DNA of 14,484 nt. Origin: Frankia sp. (GTDB taxonomy: Bacteria; Actinomycetota; Actinomycetes; Frankiales; Frankiaceae). Shown here one piece after another: positions 1 to 6,649 of this stretch; within the stretch, counting starts at the first letter, position 1; each line of letters starts with the position of its first letter. Under the pieces are notes generated by a model. It was not told where the DNA came from. It was given only the letters and a program-made list of their open reading frames with translations, and did not search any database. The translations under genes and the position numbers were made by a program. The stretch spans positions 1 through 14,484 of the forward strand of contig JADGHD010000057.1 of NCBI GenBank assembly GCA_019689615.1, given 5' to 3'.

Positions 1-384
1 GCCCGGGCCGGTGTCCACCCGGCGCTGGGTGCCCAGGCCCGGCGCCCGCCCACCCGGCTCGGCCGCGGCCGGCTCCAGCAGCCACAGCGCCGGGGCGCCG
101 TCCCGGTCGTCGATGAACGCGAGCCGGCCATCCGGGCCGGCGCTCGGCGCGGCCGCGCTGGCCGGTGCCAGCCACTCGTCCGGCAGCTCCGGCCCATCCC
201 AGCCTGGCCAGGGCTGGGATGGCAGGACCGGGCCGCCGGTCCCGGCCGTGCCGGCGAGGCCGGGCCGACCGGTGCCCAGACCGGCCCGCCCGGCCCGGTG
301 CACCGGCTCGTCACCGGCCGACACGACCCCCGCCAGGGCGGCGCTCCCGCGTCGTCGGACACCCTGGCCGTGTTGCTCCCTCAC
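1..384 (-). CDS. S9-family (prolyl oligopeptidase / TolB-like propeller) peptidase, N-terminal fragment
   Basis: An open frame runs from a GTG at 384 through the left edge, giving 128 codons without a stop. The start is 3 nt after the upstream gene's TAG, with a G-run (CAGGGGG) just before it, so translation is probably coupled. The first ~65 residues are low-complexity Gly/Ala/Arg. After that comes a segment typical of one beta-propeller blade: PDGRLAFIDDRDG followed by APALWLLEP. S9 peptidases and TolB-like proteins carry repeated blades of the form SPDGRxVAFxSDRDGxxxLW. The catalytic hydrolase domain, if present, lies outside the window, so activity cannot be confirmed. Its position right after an amidotransferase suggests a peptidase acting on the peptide product or its precursor; that is inference. 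A non-enzymatic propeller protein is the alternative. A later GTG inside the low-complexity part could be the true start. Confidence 0.6.
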   Translation of the reverse strand, partial: MREQHGQGVRRRGSAALAGVVSAGDEPVHRAGRAGLGTGRPGLAGTAGTGGPVLPSQPWPGWDGPELPDEWLAPASAAAPSAGPDGRLAFIDDRDGAPALWLLEPAAAEPGGRAPGLGTQRRVDTGPG

Positions 385-387
385 CGC

Positions 388-2169
388 CTACACCCCCTGG
401 GCCTGCAGCCACATCTCCAGCAGCGCCGCCTGCCACAGGGCGTTCGCGCCGAGTCTCGTCCGGTTGTCGTTCGGGGCGGCGAGCATCGCCGCCACCCAGT
501 CCTGGCGGAACAGCCCGCGGGCGCGAGCCGCCGGGTCGGTCAGCGCCGCCGCCACCCGGTCCAGCAGCGGGCCGGCGAGGTGGCGGATCGCCGGCACCGG
601 GAAGTAGCCCTTGGGCCGGTCGATGACCTCGGCCGGCAGCAGCGGGCGGGCGACGTCCTTGAGCACGCCCTTGCCGCCCGCGGCGAGCTTGAGCTCGGGC
701 GGGCAGGCGGCGGCCAGCTCGACGAGCTCGTGGTCCAGGAACGGCGTGCGGGCCTCCAGCCCGGCGGCCATGGTCATGTTGTCGACCCGCTTCACCGGGT
801 CGTCCACGAGCATGACCAGGGAGTCGATCCGCAGGGCGGCGTCCAGCGTGGTCGCCGCGCCCGGCGTGGCGAAGTGGTCGGCGACCAGGTGGCGGCTCGC
901 GTCCGCCTCGATCAGCCGGCTGGGGCTGACGATCCTGGCGAGCTCGTCGTGCGAGCGGTCGGCGAACACGCCGAGGTAGGCGTCGACCGCCAGCTCCCGC
1001 GGGACGCCGGCCAGCGGCGGGTACCAGGAGTAGCCGGCGAACACCTCGTCGGCACCCTGGCCGGACTGCACCACGGTGACGTGCCGGCTGACCTCCTGGG
1101 ACAGCAGGTAGAAGGCGACGCAGTCGTGGCTGACCATGGGCTCGCTCATGGCCGCGACCGACGCGTCGACCGCCGGCAGCAACGCCTCGCCGGGCACCCG
1201 GATCTGGTGGTGGTCGGTGCCGAAGTGCTTGGCGACGATGTCGGAGTAGGCGAACTCGTCTCCGGTCTCGCCGCCCGATGCCTCGAACCCGACGCTGAAG
1301 GTGGCCAGGTCGGGCTGGCCGGCCTCGGCGAGCAGCGCGACGATCAGGCTCGAGTCCAGGCCGCCGGACAGCAGCACGCCGACCGGCACGTCGGCGACCA
1401 TCCGGCGGCGCACCGCCAGGCGCAGCCGCTCGGCGACGGCGTCCCGCCAGTCCGTGGCCGTCCACCTCGCACGCCGCGGGTCCCGGGTGAACGACGGCCG
1501 CCAGTAGACCTCGTCGGTGCTGGTCCCGTCGGGCTGGATCACCCGGATGGTGGCCTGCGGGACCTTGCGCACCCCGGTCAGGATCGTGTGCGGCGGCGGC
1601 ACCACGGCGTGGAACGACAGGTAGTGGTGCAGCGCCACCAGGTCGATGTCCGTGGCGACCCCGCCGCCGGCCAGCAGCGCCGGCAGCGTCGAGGCGAACC
1701 GGAGCCGGTGGGGGTCGCGGGTGACGTACAGCGGCTTGATCCCCAGCCGGTCGCGGGCCAGCACCAGCCGCCCGGTGTCCCGCTCGTGCACGGCGAACGC
1801 GAACATGCCGGCGAAGCGGTCGACGCAGCGTGGCCCCCACCGGTGGTAGGCCTTGACCAGCACCTCCGTGTCGGAGGATGAGAAGAAGCGGTAGCCGGCG
1901 GAGATCAGCTCGGCGCGCAGTTCCCGGTAGTTGTACAGGCAGCCGTTGAAGACCGCGGTAAGCCCCAGCTCCGGGTCCGTCATCGGCTGTGCCGCCCGCT
2001 CCGACAGATCAATGATCTTCAGCCGCCGGTGGCCCAACGCCACCGGCCCAGCCGACCAGACGCCGACGCCGTCCGGCCCGCGCCGGGTCATCGACGCCGT
2101 CATCCGGCCCACCGCGGCGACGTCGGCCGGGCGGCCGTCAAACCGCAGCTCCCCGCTGAGCCCGCACAT
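388..2169 (-). CDS. Glutamine-dependent amidotransferase, asparagine-synthase family, N-acetylglutaminylglutamine amide (NAGGN) type
   Basis: 593 residues. ATG-Cys2 exposes the N-terminal nucleophile cysteine of class-II glutamine amidotransferases (MCGLSGELRF). The glutaminase domain spans about residues 2-190, with RGPDG at 30-34, the NG pair at 75-76 and SSDTEV at 98-103. The synthetase domain spans about 230-590, with the ATP pyrophosphatase loop SGGLDSS at 268-274 and SGQGADEVFAGYSWYPP at 369-385. The last motif and the opening residues resemble the NAGGN amidotransferases of Pseudomonas and rhizobia more than ordinary AsnB. Family role: transfer ammonia from glutamine to a carboxyl group using ATP, here probably the terminal carboxyl of an acylated dipeptide osmolyte. 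The start is firm, since Cys2 is required and GGAG sits 5 nt upstream. It follows a ligase fusion on the same strand by 148 nt and precedes a peptidase by 3 nt. Ordinary asparagine synthetase is less likely but not excluded. Confidence 0.9.
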   Translation of the reverse strand: MCGLSGELRFDGRPADVAAVGRMTASMTRRGPDGVGVWSAGPVALGHRRLKIIDLSERAAQPMTDPELGLTAVFNGCLYNYRELRAELISAGYRFFSSSDTEVLVKAYHRWGPRCVDRFAGMFAFAVHERDTGRLVLARDRLGIKPLYVTRDPHRLRFASTLPALLAGGGVATDIDLVALHHYLSFHAVVPPPHTILTGVRKVPQATIRVIQPDGTSTDEVYWRPSFTRDPRRARWTATDWRDAVAERLRLAVRRRMVADVPVGVLLSGGLDSSLIVALLAEAGQPDLATFSVGFEASGGETGDEFAYSDIVAKHFGTDHHQIRVPGEALLPAVDASVAAMSEPMVSHDCVAFYLLSQEVSRHVTVVQSGQGADEVFAGYSWYPPLAGVPRELAVDAYLGVFADRSHDELARIVSPSRLIEADASRHLVADHFATPGAATTLDAALRIDSLVMLVDDPVKRVDNMTMAAGLEARTPFLDHELVELAAACPPELKLAAGGKGVLKDVARPLLPAEVIDRPKGYFPVPAIRHLAGPLLDRVAAALTDPAARARGLFRQDWVAAMLAAPNDNRTRLGANALWQAALLEMWLQAQGV

Positions 2170-2247
2170 GTCCGCTCCGCCCTGATCGGATCCCCGCCGC
2201 CCGCCGCCGCCTCGCCGACCGGACGTCGGCCATCATGGCTGCGGCCA

Positions 2248-2310
2248 CTGATCGCTGTCAGTAGTCAGATGCGGTCATAAGGGGTTACTCGCATCGTCCG
2301 AAGTAGTCAT
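2248..2310 (-). promoter_or_regulatory. AT-richer intergenic patch with repeats between ligase fusion and amidotransferase
   Basis: This part of the 148-nt gap is visibly less GC-rich than its flanks. It contains the direct repeat AGTAGTCA at 2260-2267 and 2302-2309. Between the copies is an inverted repeat, GATGCG (2268-2273) with CGCATC (2290-2295), enclosing a 16-nt loop. It could be an operator for a separate amidotransferase promoter, a weak processing or termination hairpin inside an operon, or both. No confident -35/-10 pair was found; CTTATGAC on the minus strand is the nearest -10-like string. Confidence 0.35.
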
Positions 2311-2317
2311 GTGCCCT

Positions 2318-5056
2318 CTAGTCCGGTGACGCACCGCTGCCATACGCGCCGTCAGCGGCGCCGCCGCGTGGACGCTCCGTGCACACGTCGGCGCGCGCGC
2401 CGCCGAGGCGGCCGTCGTCCCGGGGCAGCCAGGTGTCCTTGCAGCCGCCGCCGCGCGAGGAGTTGACGAGGATGCTCCCGGCCGGCGCGACCCGGGTGAG
2501 CGCCACCGGCGCGACCACCGCCCGCTCGCCCTGGTAGACGAAGGCCCGCAGGTCGACCGGCCGCGGCCACAGCGCGCCGCTCGCCCAGGTCGGGTGGGTG
2601 GACAGAGCCACCAGCTCCTGGCCGACCCAGCGCCGTGGCTCGGCGATCAGCCGGGCCCGCGCGGCGGCGAGCTCGCCCGGCCCGGCCCGCGGCCCGATCA
2701 GCACGTCGGCCCCGCCGTAGCCGTCCACCGGCTTGACCACCAGCTCCCCCAGGTGCCGCAGCACGTGGTCGAGCTGGTCGGGGTCGCCGCACGGGTAGGT
2801 GGCGACCTGGCCGAGCAGCGGCGCCTCACCCAGGTAGTACCGGATCAGCCGGTCGACGTAGGCGTAGACGGCCTTGTCGTCGGCGACGCCGTTGCCGGGG
2901 GCGTTGGCCAGGCTGACCTTCCCGGTCGCCAACGCCCGGGGCAGCCGGCGGCCCAGCGGCACCCCGTCCGCCCCGGCGGCGGCGAACAGCTCGTCCTCGT
3001 CGATCCGCCGGTAGAGCACGTCCACCGGGCGCCGCCCGCCCTCACCGCGACGGGCCTGGCCGCCGCCGGGCTCGCCGGTGGCTGGGATGGTCACCCCGTC
3101 GTCGCGCACCAGCAGGTCGGCCGGCTCGACGAGCGGCAGCCCCATCTCGGCGGCGAGGACGGTGTGCTCGAAGTAGGCGGCGTCGCCGGCCCCGCTGGTC
3201 AGTACGGCCATCGACGGCTCGTCCCGGCCGGCGGCGGCCGGTGGCGCGGCGGCGGCCAGCGCGGAGCGCAGCAGCGACGGCGCCGCGTCCGGCTCGCCGA
3301 CCCGCGGCGGCGGCCCAAGCTCCGGCAGCGCGGACCGGGTGAGCCGCCGGGCGGCCATCGCGTAGGCGACCCCGGACGGGACCCGCAGGTTGTCCTCCAG
3401 CACCAGCCAGCGGCCGTCGTGGCCGCGGACGAGGTCGACGCCCAGCACACTCGCCCGGATCGTGGCCGCGGGCACCGACCGGCCCGAGCAGCGCAGCCCA
3501 GGCGAGCCGGCCACCACCCAGCCGGGCAGCACGCCGTCGGCCACGGCCAGCCGGTCGGCGTAGGCGTCGCGCAGGAACGCCTCCAGCGCCCGGGCCCGCT
3601 GGACCAGGCCGGCGCGCAGCACGGCCCAGTCCGCCTCGTCGACGATCCGCGGGACCAGGTCGAGCGGGAACGGCCGCGCCGCCGCCGCACCGGCCACCCG
3701 GAACACCACACGCTGGGCCGTCTGCTCCGCGGCGCGGGCGGCGGCCCGGGCGGCCAGGGCCCGCGGGCCGAGCCGCTCCAGCGTGCGCAGCAGCGCCCGG
3801 TAGGGCGGGCGGACGTTGCCCGCCTGGTCGACCGCCTCGTCGAAGGTGGCCTCCGCCGGCCGGTAGCCCGCCAGCAGCCGCGGCGCCACCCGGTCCGCCC
3901 TGGCCTGCCCGCCGACGCCCCGGCCGGCGGCCAGCGTGCCGACGGTGCCAGCCTGGCGGGTCTCGACCAGCCCGAGGTCGGCGACGGCGGCTAGCTGCCC
4001 ATGGCGGCGGAACGCCCGCCGGGCCCTGGCCGCGGCGCTGCCCCGGCGCAGCTGCCGTTCGGCGAGCGCGCTGACCAGCTCCCAGTCGCCGGCGGCGTCC
4101 AGCGCCGGGCGGACGTGGGCGAGCAGCCGGCCCAGCAGCTCGCGCGCCGGCACCGGCGCCGCGCCGCCGCCGGCGGGCAGCTCGACCAGCTCACCCTCCA
4201 GCCCACAGCGGGCGGCGCGCCAGGTCGCCGCGCGCAACAGCTCCGGCCGCGGCGACCCGGCGAGCGGGCGGCCCTCCTCGATGGCCGCGACCGCCTCGCT
4301 GACCAGCGCCCGGAACAGGCCGACGATCAGGATCACCGTGTCCACGTCCGGGCAGGCGTCGCAGATCCGCAGCTCGACCGTGGGCAGGTGGGACGAGGGG
4401 CGCAGGTCGAAGTAGATCATCCCCGGGTCGAGGATCACCCCGGACTTGACCAGGTCGGTGACCAGCTGGTCGTACTCGGCGGCGCCGGCGAACGCGCTCG
4501 CCCCGCCAGCGGTCGGCCAGCGCTGCCAGACCAGCGTGCGCACGCTCGCGTAGCCGCTGTCCACGCCCAGCCAGAACGGCGAGCTGGCGGAGATGGCCAG
4601 CAGCACCGGCAGCCAGCGCGCCACGGCGCCGACCGCCTCCAGCGCCGTGTCCCGGTCGGCGACGTTGACGTGCACGTGCGCACCGCAGATCACCTGCTCG
4701 CGGGCCAGTACCTGGTACTCGGCCGCCATCTGCTGGTAGCGCGGGTCGTCGCTGACCTCGATCCGGGCCAGGTCCACGATCGGCGCGGTGCCCGCGGCGA
4801 GCGGGCCGAGCCCGAGCGGCTCGGCGGCCGCCGCGAGCTGTCCGCGCAGCCAGACCAGGTCGGCCCGCAACTCCGCCAGGTCCACGACCGGTCGGCTGTT
4901 GGTCTCGACCACCGAGCGCAGCAGCTCACCGGTAAACCGGTCGGCGGGCAGGCGGGCGAGGATCTCCTGGGCCCGCGGGACGAGCTGCCGGGTGACCAGA
5001 TCGAGGATGTGGAACTCCTCCTCGACGCCGACGGCCGGAATCGTCGCGGCGCTCAT
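2318..5056 (-). CDS. Fusion: YbdK/GCS2-type carboxylate-amine ligase + circularly permuted type-2 ATP-grasp ligase
   Basis: 912 residues from ATG 5056. Residues ~8-365 are a glutamate-cysteine-ligase-2 (YbdK, COG2170-like) domain: GVEEEFHILD at 10-19, CGAHVHVNV at 124-132, YFDLRPSSH at 215-223 and VELRICD at 227-233. Residues ~400-880 are a circularly permuted ATP-grasp domain (DUF404/407 type): LEDNLRVPSG at 553-562, SLANAPGNGVADDK at 715-728, VKPVDGYGG at 774-782 and VNSSRGGGCKDTW at 864-876. Both domains are ATP-dependent carboxyl-amine ligases, so the protein could make two amide bonds or one followed by a modification. Substrates cannot be read from sequence. All named motifs look intact. 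The frame extends 62 codons further upstream, but that stretch is Arg/Pro/Gly-rich without family similarity, and the chosen ATG starts just before the conserved GVEEEF. An apparent -10 lies 8 nt before it. Conservation is lost in the last ~30 residues. Confidence 0.88.
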   Translation of the reverse strand: MSAATIPAVGVEEEFHILDLVTRQLVPRAQEILARLPADRFTGELLRSVVETNSRPVVDLAELRADLVWLRGQLAAAAEPLGLGPLAAGTAPIVDLARIEVSDDPRYQQMAAEYQVLAREQVICGAHVHVNVADRDTALEAVGAVARWLPVLLAISASSPFWLGVDSGYASVRTLVWQRWPTAGGASAFAGAAEYDQLVTDLVKSGVILDPGMIYFDLRPSSHLPTVELRICDACPDVDTVILIVGLFRALVSEAVAAIEEGRPLAGSPRPELLRAATWRAARCGLEGELVELPAGGGAAPVPARELLGRLLAHVRPALDAAGDWELVSALAERQLRRGSAAARARRAFRRHGQLAAVADLGLVETRQAGTVGTLAAGRGVGGQARADRVAPRLLAGYRPAEATFDEAVDQAGNVRPPYRALLRTLERLGPRALAARAAARAAEQTAQRVVFRVAGAAAARPFPLDLVPRIVDEADWAVLRAGLVQRARALEAFLRDAYADRLAVADGVLPGWVVAGSPGLRCSGRSVPAATIRASVLGVDLVRGHDGRWLVLEDNLRVPSGVAYAMAARRLTRSALPELGPPPRVGEPDAAPSLLRSALAAAAPPAAAGRDEPSMAVLTSGAGDAAYFEHTVLAAEMGLPLVEPADLLVRDDGVTIPATGEPGGGQARRGEGGRRPVDVLYRRIDEDELFAAAGADGVPLGRRLPRALATGKVSLANAPGNGVADDKAVYAYVDRLIRYYLGEAPLLGQVATYPCGDPDQLDHVLRHLGELVVKPVDGYGGADVLIGPRAGPGELAAARARLIAEPRRWVGQELVALSTHPTWASGALWPRPVDLRAFVYQGERAVVAPVALTRVAPAGSILVNSSRGGGCKDTWLPRDDGRLGGARADVCTERPRGGAADGAYGSGASPD

Positions 5057-5064
5057 GTCCCTCA

Positions 5065-5070
5065 ACGCTA
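5065..5070 (-). promoter_or_regulatory. Candidate -10 element (TAGCGT) for a near-leaderless transcript of the ligase fusion
   Basis: On the minus strand TAGCGT is followed by TGAGGGAC (8 nt) and then the ATG at 5056. Actinobacterial -10 boxes follow TANNNT, with transcription starting about 7 nt further on, so the mRNA could begin at or one nucleotide before the ATG. No clear -35 is seen. GAGGG in the spacer is only 3 nt from the ATG, too close for a normal ribosome binding site. Confidence 0.4.
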
Positions 5071-5241
5071 CGTCGCCGCGGTTACAGCGGCATGTCCGTG
5101 CGCGGACACGCCCGGCATTCCTGACCGAAGGTGGTGACCGGACCGGCACGGGTTGACAAACGCGGTCACCGGTCGGCCACCTGTCCCAGCCGGTACGCCA
5201 CCGGCGAGCACCGGCAGGCCCGCGATTCCCGCTACTGGACA

Positions 5242-5268
5242 TGAGATCGTTACTCTCAGTAGTGAGAT
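5242..5268. promoter_or_regulatory. Operator-like TGAGA / TCTCA / TGAGA cluster upstream of the cation exporter
   Basis: TGAGAT occurs at 5242-5247 and again at 5263-5268, 21 bp apart and so on the same face of the helix. Between them TCTCA (5254-5258) pairs with the second copy as the palindrome TCTCA-GTAG-TGAGA (5254-5267). This is typical of a dimeric repressor site. The regulator is not identifiable; a metal sensor is a reasonable guess from the neighbouring gene. Confidence 0.4.
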
Positions 5269-5344
5269 TTCGGGCCGCCAGCTTGGCCAGCCGATCAGGC
5301 GTACTGTTACGGTGTGCCCATCAATTGCAGGCAGAATGCCACTG

Positions 5345-5388
5345 GAAACGATTTCGGAAACCGTTCCGGAGCGCTTTCGGCAGACCGT
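5345..5388. promoter_or_regulatory. Second repeat cluster upstream of the cation exporter (GAAA-CGA-TTTC; TTTCGG..ACCGT twice)
   Basis: GAAACGATTTC (5345-5355) is an odd-centred palindrome, loosely like the GAAAATnATTTTC core of Zur boxes. It overlaps the first of two direct repeats, TTTCGGAAACCGT (5352-5364) and TTTCGGCAGACCGT (5375-5388), offset by 23 bp. CGGAA-ACCG-TTCCG (5355-5368) is a further inverted repeat. It lies about 80-125 nt before the exporter start. Zur is known to act on a zinc-exporter gene in Streptomyces, so a zinc-responsive site is possible, but the match is partial. Confidence 0.3.
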
Positions 5389-5470
5389 CCGAGAATCACG
5401 CTCCGCGCCGTCCGCGCCGGCTCGCGGCACACCCCTGACGGGTGTTCCCGTGAATGACGGGGAATCTCCG

Positions 5471-6649
5471 GTGAGCACGCCGGCACCGCACGCCGGGCAC
5501 CCGGTGGCCCGACGGGTCGGCCCGCCGCGGCTGCCGGCCGCACCAGCGGGCCACCACGAGCCACCGGGCGTCGGGCACGCGCCAGCGGAACGGAGCGGGC
5601 ACGAGCACGACGGGCACAAGCATGACGGGCACAAGCATGACGGGGACGAGCACGGCGGGAACGGCCGCCGCGGGCTCTTCCGCCGCGGGCACGGGCACGC
5701 CGGCCGGGGCCACCACCACGCCCACCGGCACGCGCCATCCCCCGCCGCGGAGGCCAAACCGCTGTGGGGGGCACTCTGGCTGATCGGCGGCTTCCTGGTC
5801 GCCGAGGTGATCGTCGGCTTCCTCGCCGGCTCGGTCGCGCTGCTCTCCGACGCCGCGCACATGCTCACCGACGCCGGGGCGCTCGTTCTCGCCCTGGTGG
5901 CGATGCGGCTGGCCGCCAGGCCCGCGCGCGGGGCGCTGACCTACGGCTGGAGACGGATCGAGATCCTCGCCGCGCAGGCGAACGGCTTCACGCTGCTCGC
6001 GCTGGCCGTGGTGCTGGGCATCGAGGCGATCGACCGGCTGGTCCACCCACCGGAGGTCGCCGGCGGCCTGGTCCTGGTCACCGCGCTGGTCGGGATCGTG
6101 GTGAACGTGGCCGCGACCGCGCTGCTGGCCCGGGCCGACCGGCACAGCCTCAACGTCGAGGGCGCGTTCCAGCACGTGCTCACCGACCTGTTCGCGTTCC
6201 TCTCGACGGCGGTCGCTGGCCTCGTGGTGCTGCTGACCGGGTTCACCCGGGCCGACCCGCTGGCCGCGCTGGTCGTCGCGGCCCTGATGGTGCGCGCCGG
6301 GATCGGCCTGGTCCGCGACGCCGGCCGGGTGTTCATGGAGGCGGCGCCGGCCGGGGTGGACCCGGACGAGATCGGCCAGGCGCTGGCCCGGCTCGCGGAC
6401 GTGACCAACGTGCACGACCTGCACGTCTGGGAGGTCACCTCGGGCATGCCGGCGCTGTCGGCCCACCTGCTGGTCGACCCGGCCGGCGACTGCCACCGGG
6501 TGCAGGACGAGGCCAGGGCGCTGCTGTCGGAGCTCTGGGGCATCGACCACGTCACCCTGCAGGTCGACCACGCCGAGGCCGCGGTGCTCACGGTGACGCT
6601 CGGCCCGCGCTGGCACTGCTCCGTCGGCGCCCGGCCGGCCGGGCACTGA
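5471..6649 (+). CDS. Cation diffusion facilitator, CzcD/ZitB-type zinc (heavy-metal) exporter
   Basis: 392 residues from GTG 5471, with GGGGAA ending 6 nt upstream. The frame extends back to 5153, but those codons show no conservation. Residues ~1-90 are cytoplasmic and extremely His-rich, including a DGHKH repeat (about 46-61) and HGHAGRGHHHAHRH (74-87), probably metal-gathering. Six membrane segments follow, from about 98 to 282. Transport-site residues are present: HMLTD (H130, D134) in TM2 and HVLTD (H235, D239) in TM5, the His-Asp pairs typical of zinc-selective CDFs. The C-terminal domain (~285-375) has the ferredoxin-like cytoplasmic fold pattern, with DLHVWEVTSGMPALSAHL. Function: proton-driven efflux of Zn2+ and perhaps Co2+ or Cd2+ across the plasma membrane. 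It stands alone on this strand, and its 3' end overlaps the convergent oxyR by 62 bp. Confidence 0.92.
   Translation: MSTPAPHAGHPVARRVGPPRLPAAPAGHHEPPGVGHAPAERSGHEHDGHKHDGHKHDGDEHGGNGRRGLFRRGHGHAGRGHHHAHRHAPSPAAEAKPLWGALWLIGGFLVAEVIVGFLAGSVALLSDAAHMLTDAGALVLALVAMRLAARPARGALTYGWRRIEILAAQANGFTLLALAVVLGIEAIDRLVHPPEVAGGLVLVTALVGIVVNVAATALLARADRHSLNVEGAFQHVLTDLFAFLSTAVAGLVVLLTGFTRADPLAALVVAALMVRAGIGLVRDAGRVFMEAAPAGVDPDEIGQALARLADVTNVHDLHVWEVTSGMPALSAHLLVDPAGDCHRVQDEARALLSELWGIDHVTLQVDHAEAAVLTVTLGPRWHCSVGARPAGH
5594..5653 (+). repeat. 15-bp tandem repeat encoding a His-rich metal-binding stretch
   Basis: GACGGGCACAAGCAT occurs exactly twice in tandem (5609-5623, 5624-5638). A diverged copy, GACGGGGACGAGCAC, follows (5639-5653), and a diverged copy precedes it (5594-5608). 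The unit is a multiple of three and encodes Asp-Gly-His-Lys-His-like pentapeptides, so gain or loss of units would change the number of His ligands without a frameshift. Confidence 0.8.

Larger units (their letters stand above)
5057..5470. other. Divergent intergenic region, 414 nt, no convincing gene
   Basis: Lies between the divergent ligase fusion and the cation exporter. It becomes markedly less GC-rich from about 5220 to 5400, unlike coding DNA here. It holds a GCCGGT-N5-ACCGGC inverted repeat (5189-5205), the TGAGAT/TCTCA cluster and the TTTCGG...ACCGT repeats listed separately. A perfect TTGACA at 5153-5158 has no partner -10 at the right distance. A 65-codon plus-strand frame (5241-5438) resembles nothing known and has no clear ribosome binding site. 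The exporter's frame is open back to 5153 but has no recognisable domain there. Confidence 0.5.

Noticed and set aside
298..1881. 527-codon plus-strand open frame opposite the amidotransferase
   Set aside because: Low-complexity translation with no motif. The minus-strand protein keeps every catalytic motif of its family.
2594..5137. Two long plus-strand open frames (2594-3994, 4001-5137) opposite the ligase fusion
   Set aside because: Their translations are Arg/Gly/Pro/Val/Gln-rich with no domain, and they mirror the codon pattern of a well-supported gene on the other strand, as expected at this GC content.
5153..5158. Perfect TTGACA as a -35 box
   Set aside because: No TANNNT-like -10 lies 16-19 nt downstream.
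5241..5438. 65-codon plus-strand frame as a small basic protein
   Set aside because: No clear ribosome binding site, no family resemblance, and it spans the repeat clusters.
5153..5470. N-terminal 106-codon extension of the cation exporter
   Set aside because: No conservation, lower GC and dense regulatory repeats. GTG 5471 has a good ribosome binding site.
5594..5653. Tandem repeat as a CRISPR-like array
   Set aside because: Units are directly adjacent without spacers and in frame with the exporter's His-rich tail.
5396..6646. 416-codon minus-strand open frame opposite the cation exporter
   Set aside because: His/Gln/Arg-rich shadow of a clear six-segment transporter.
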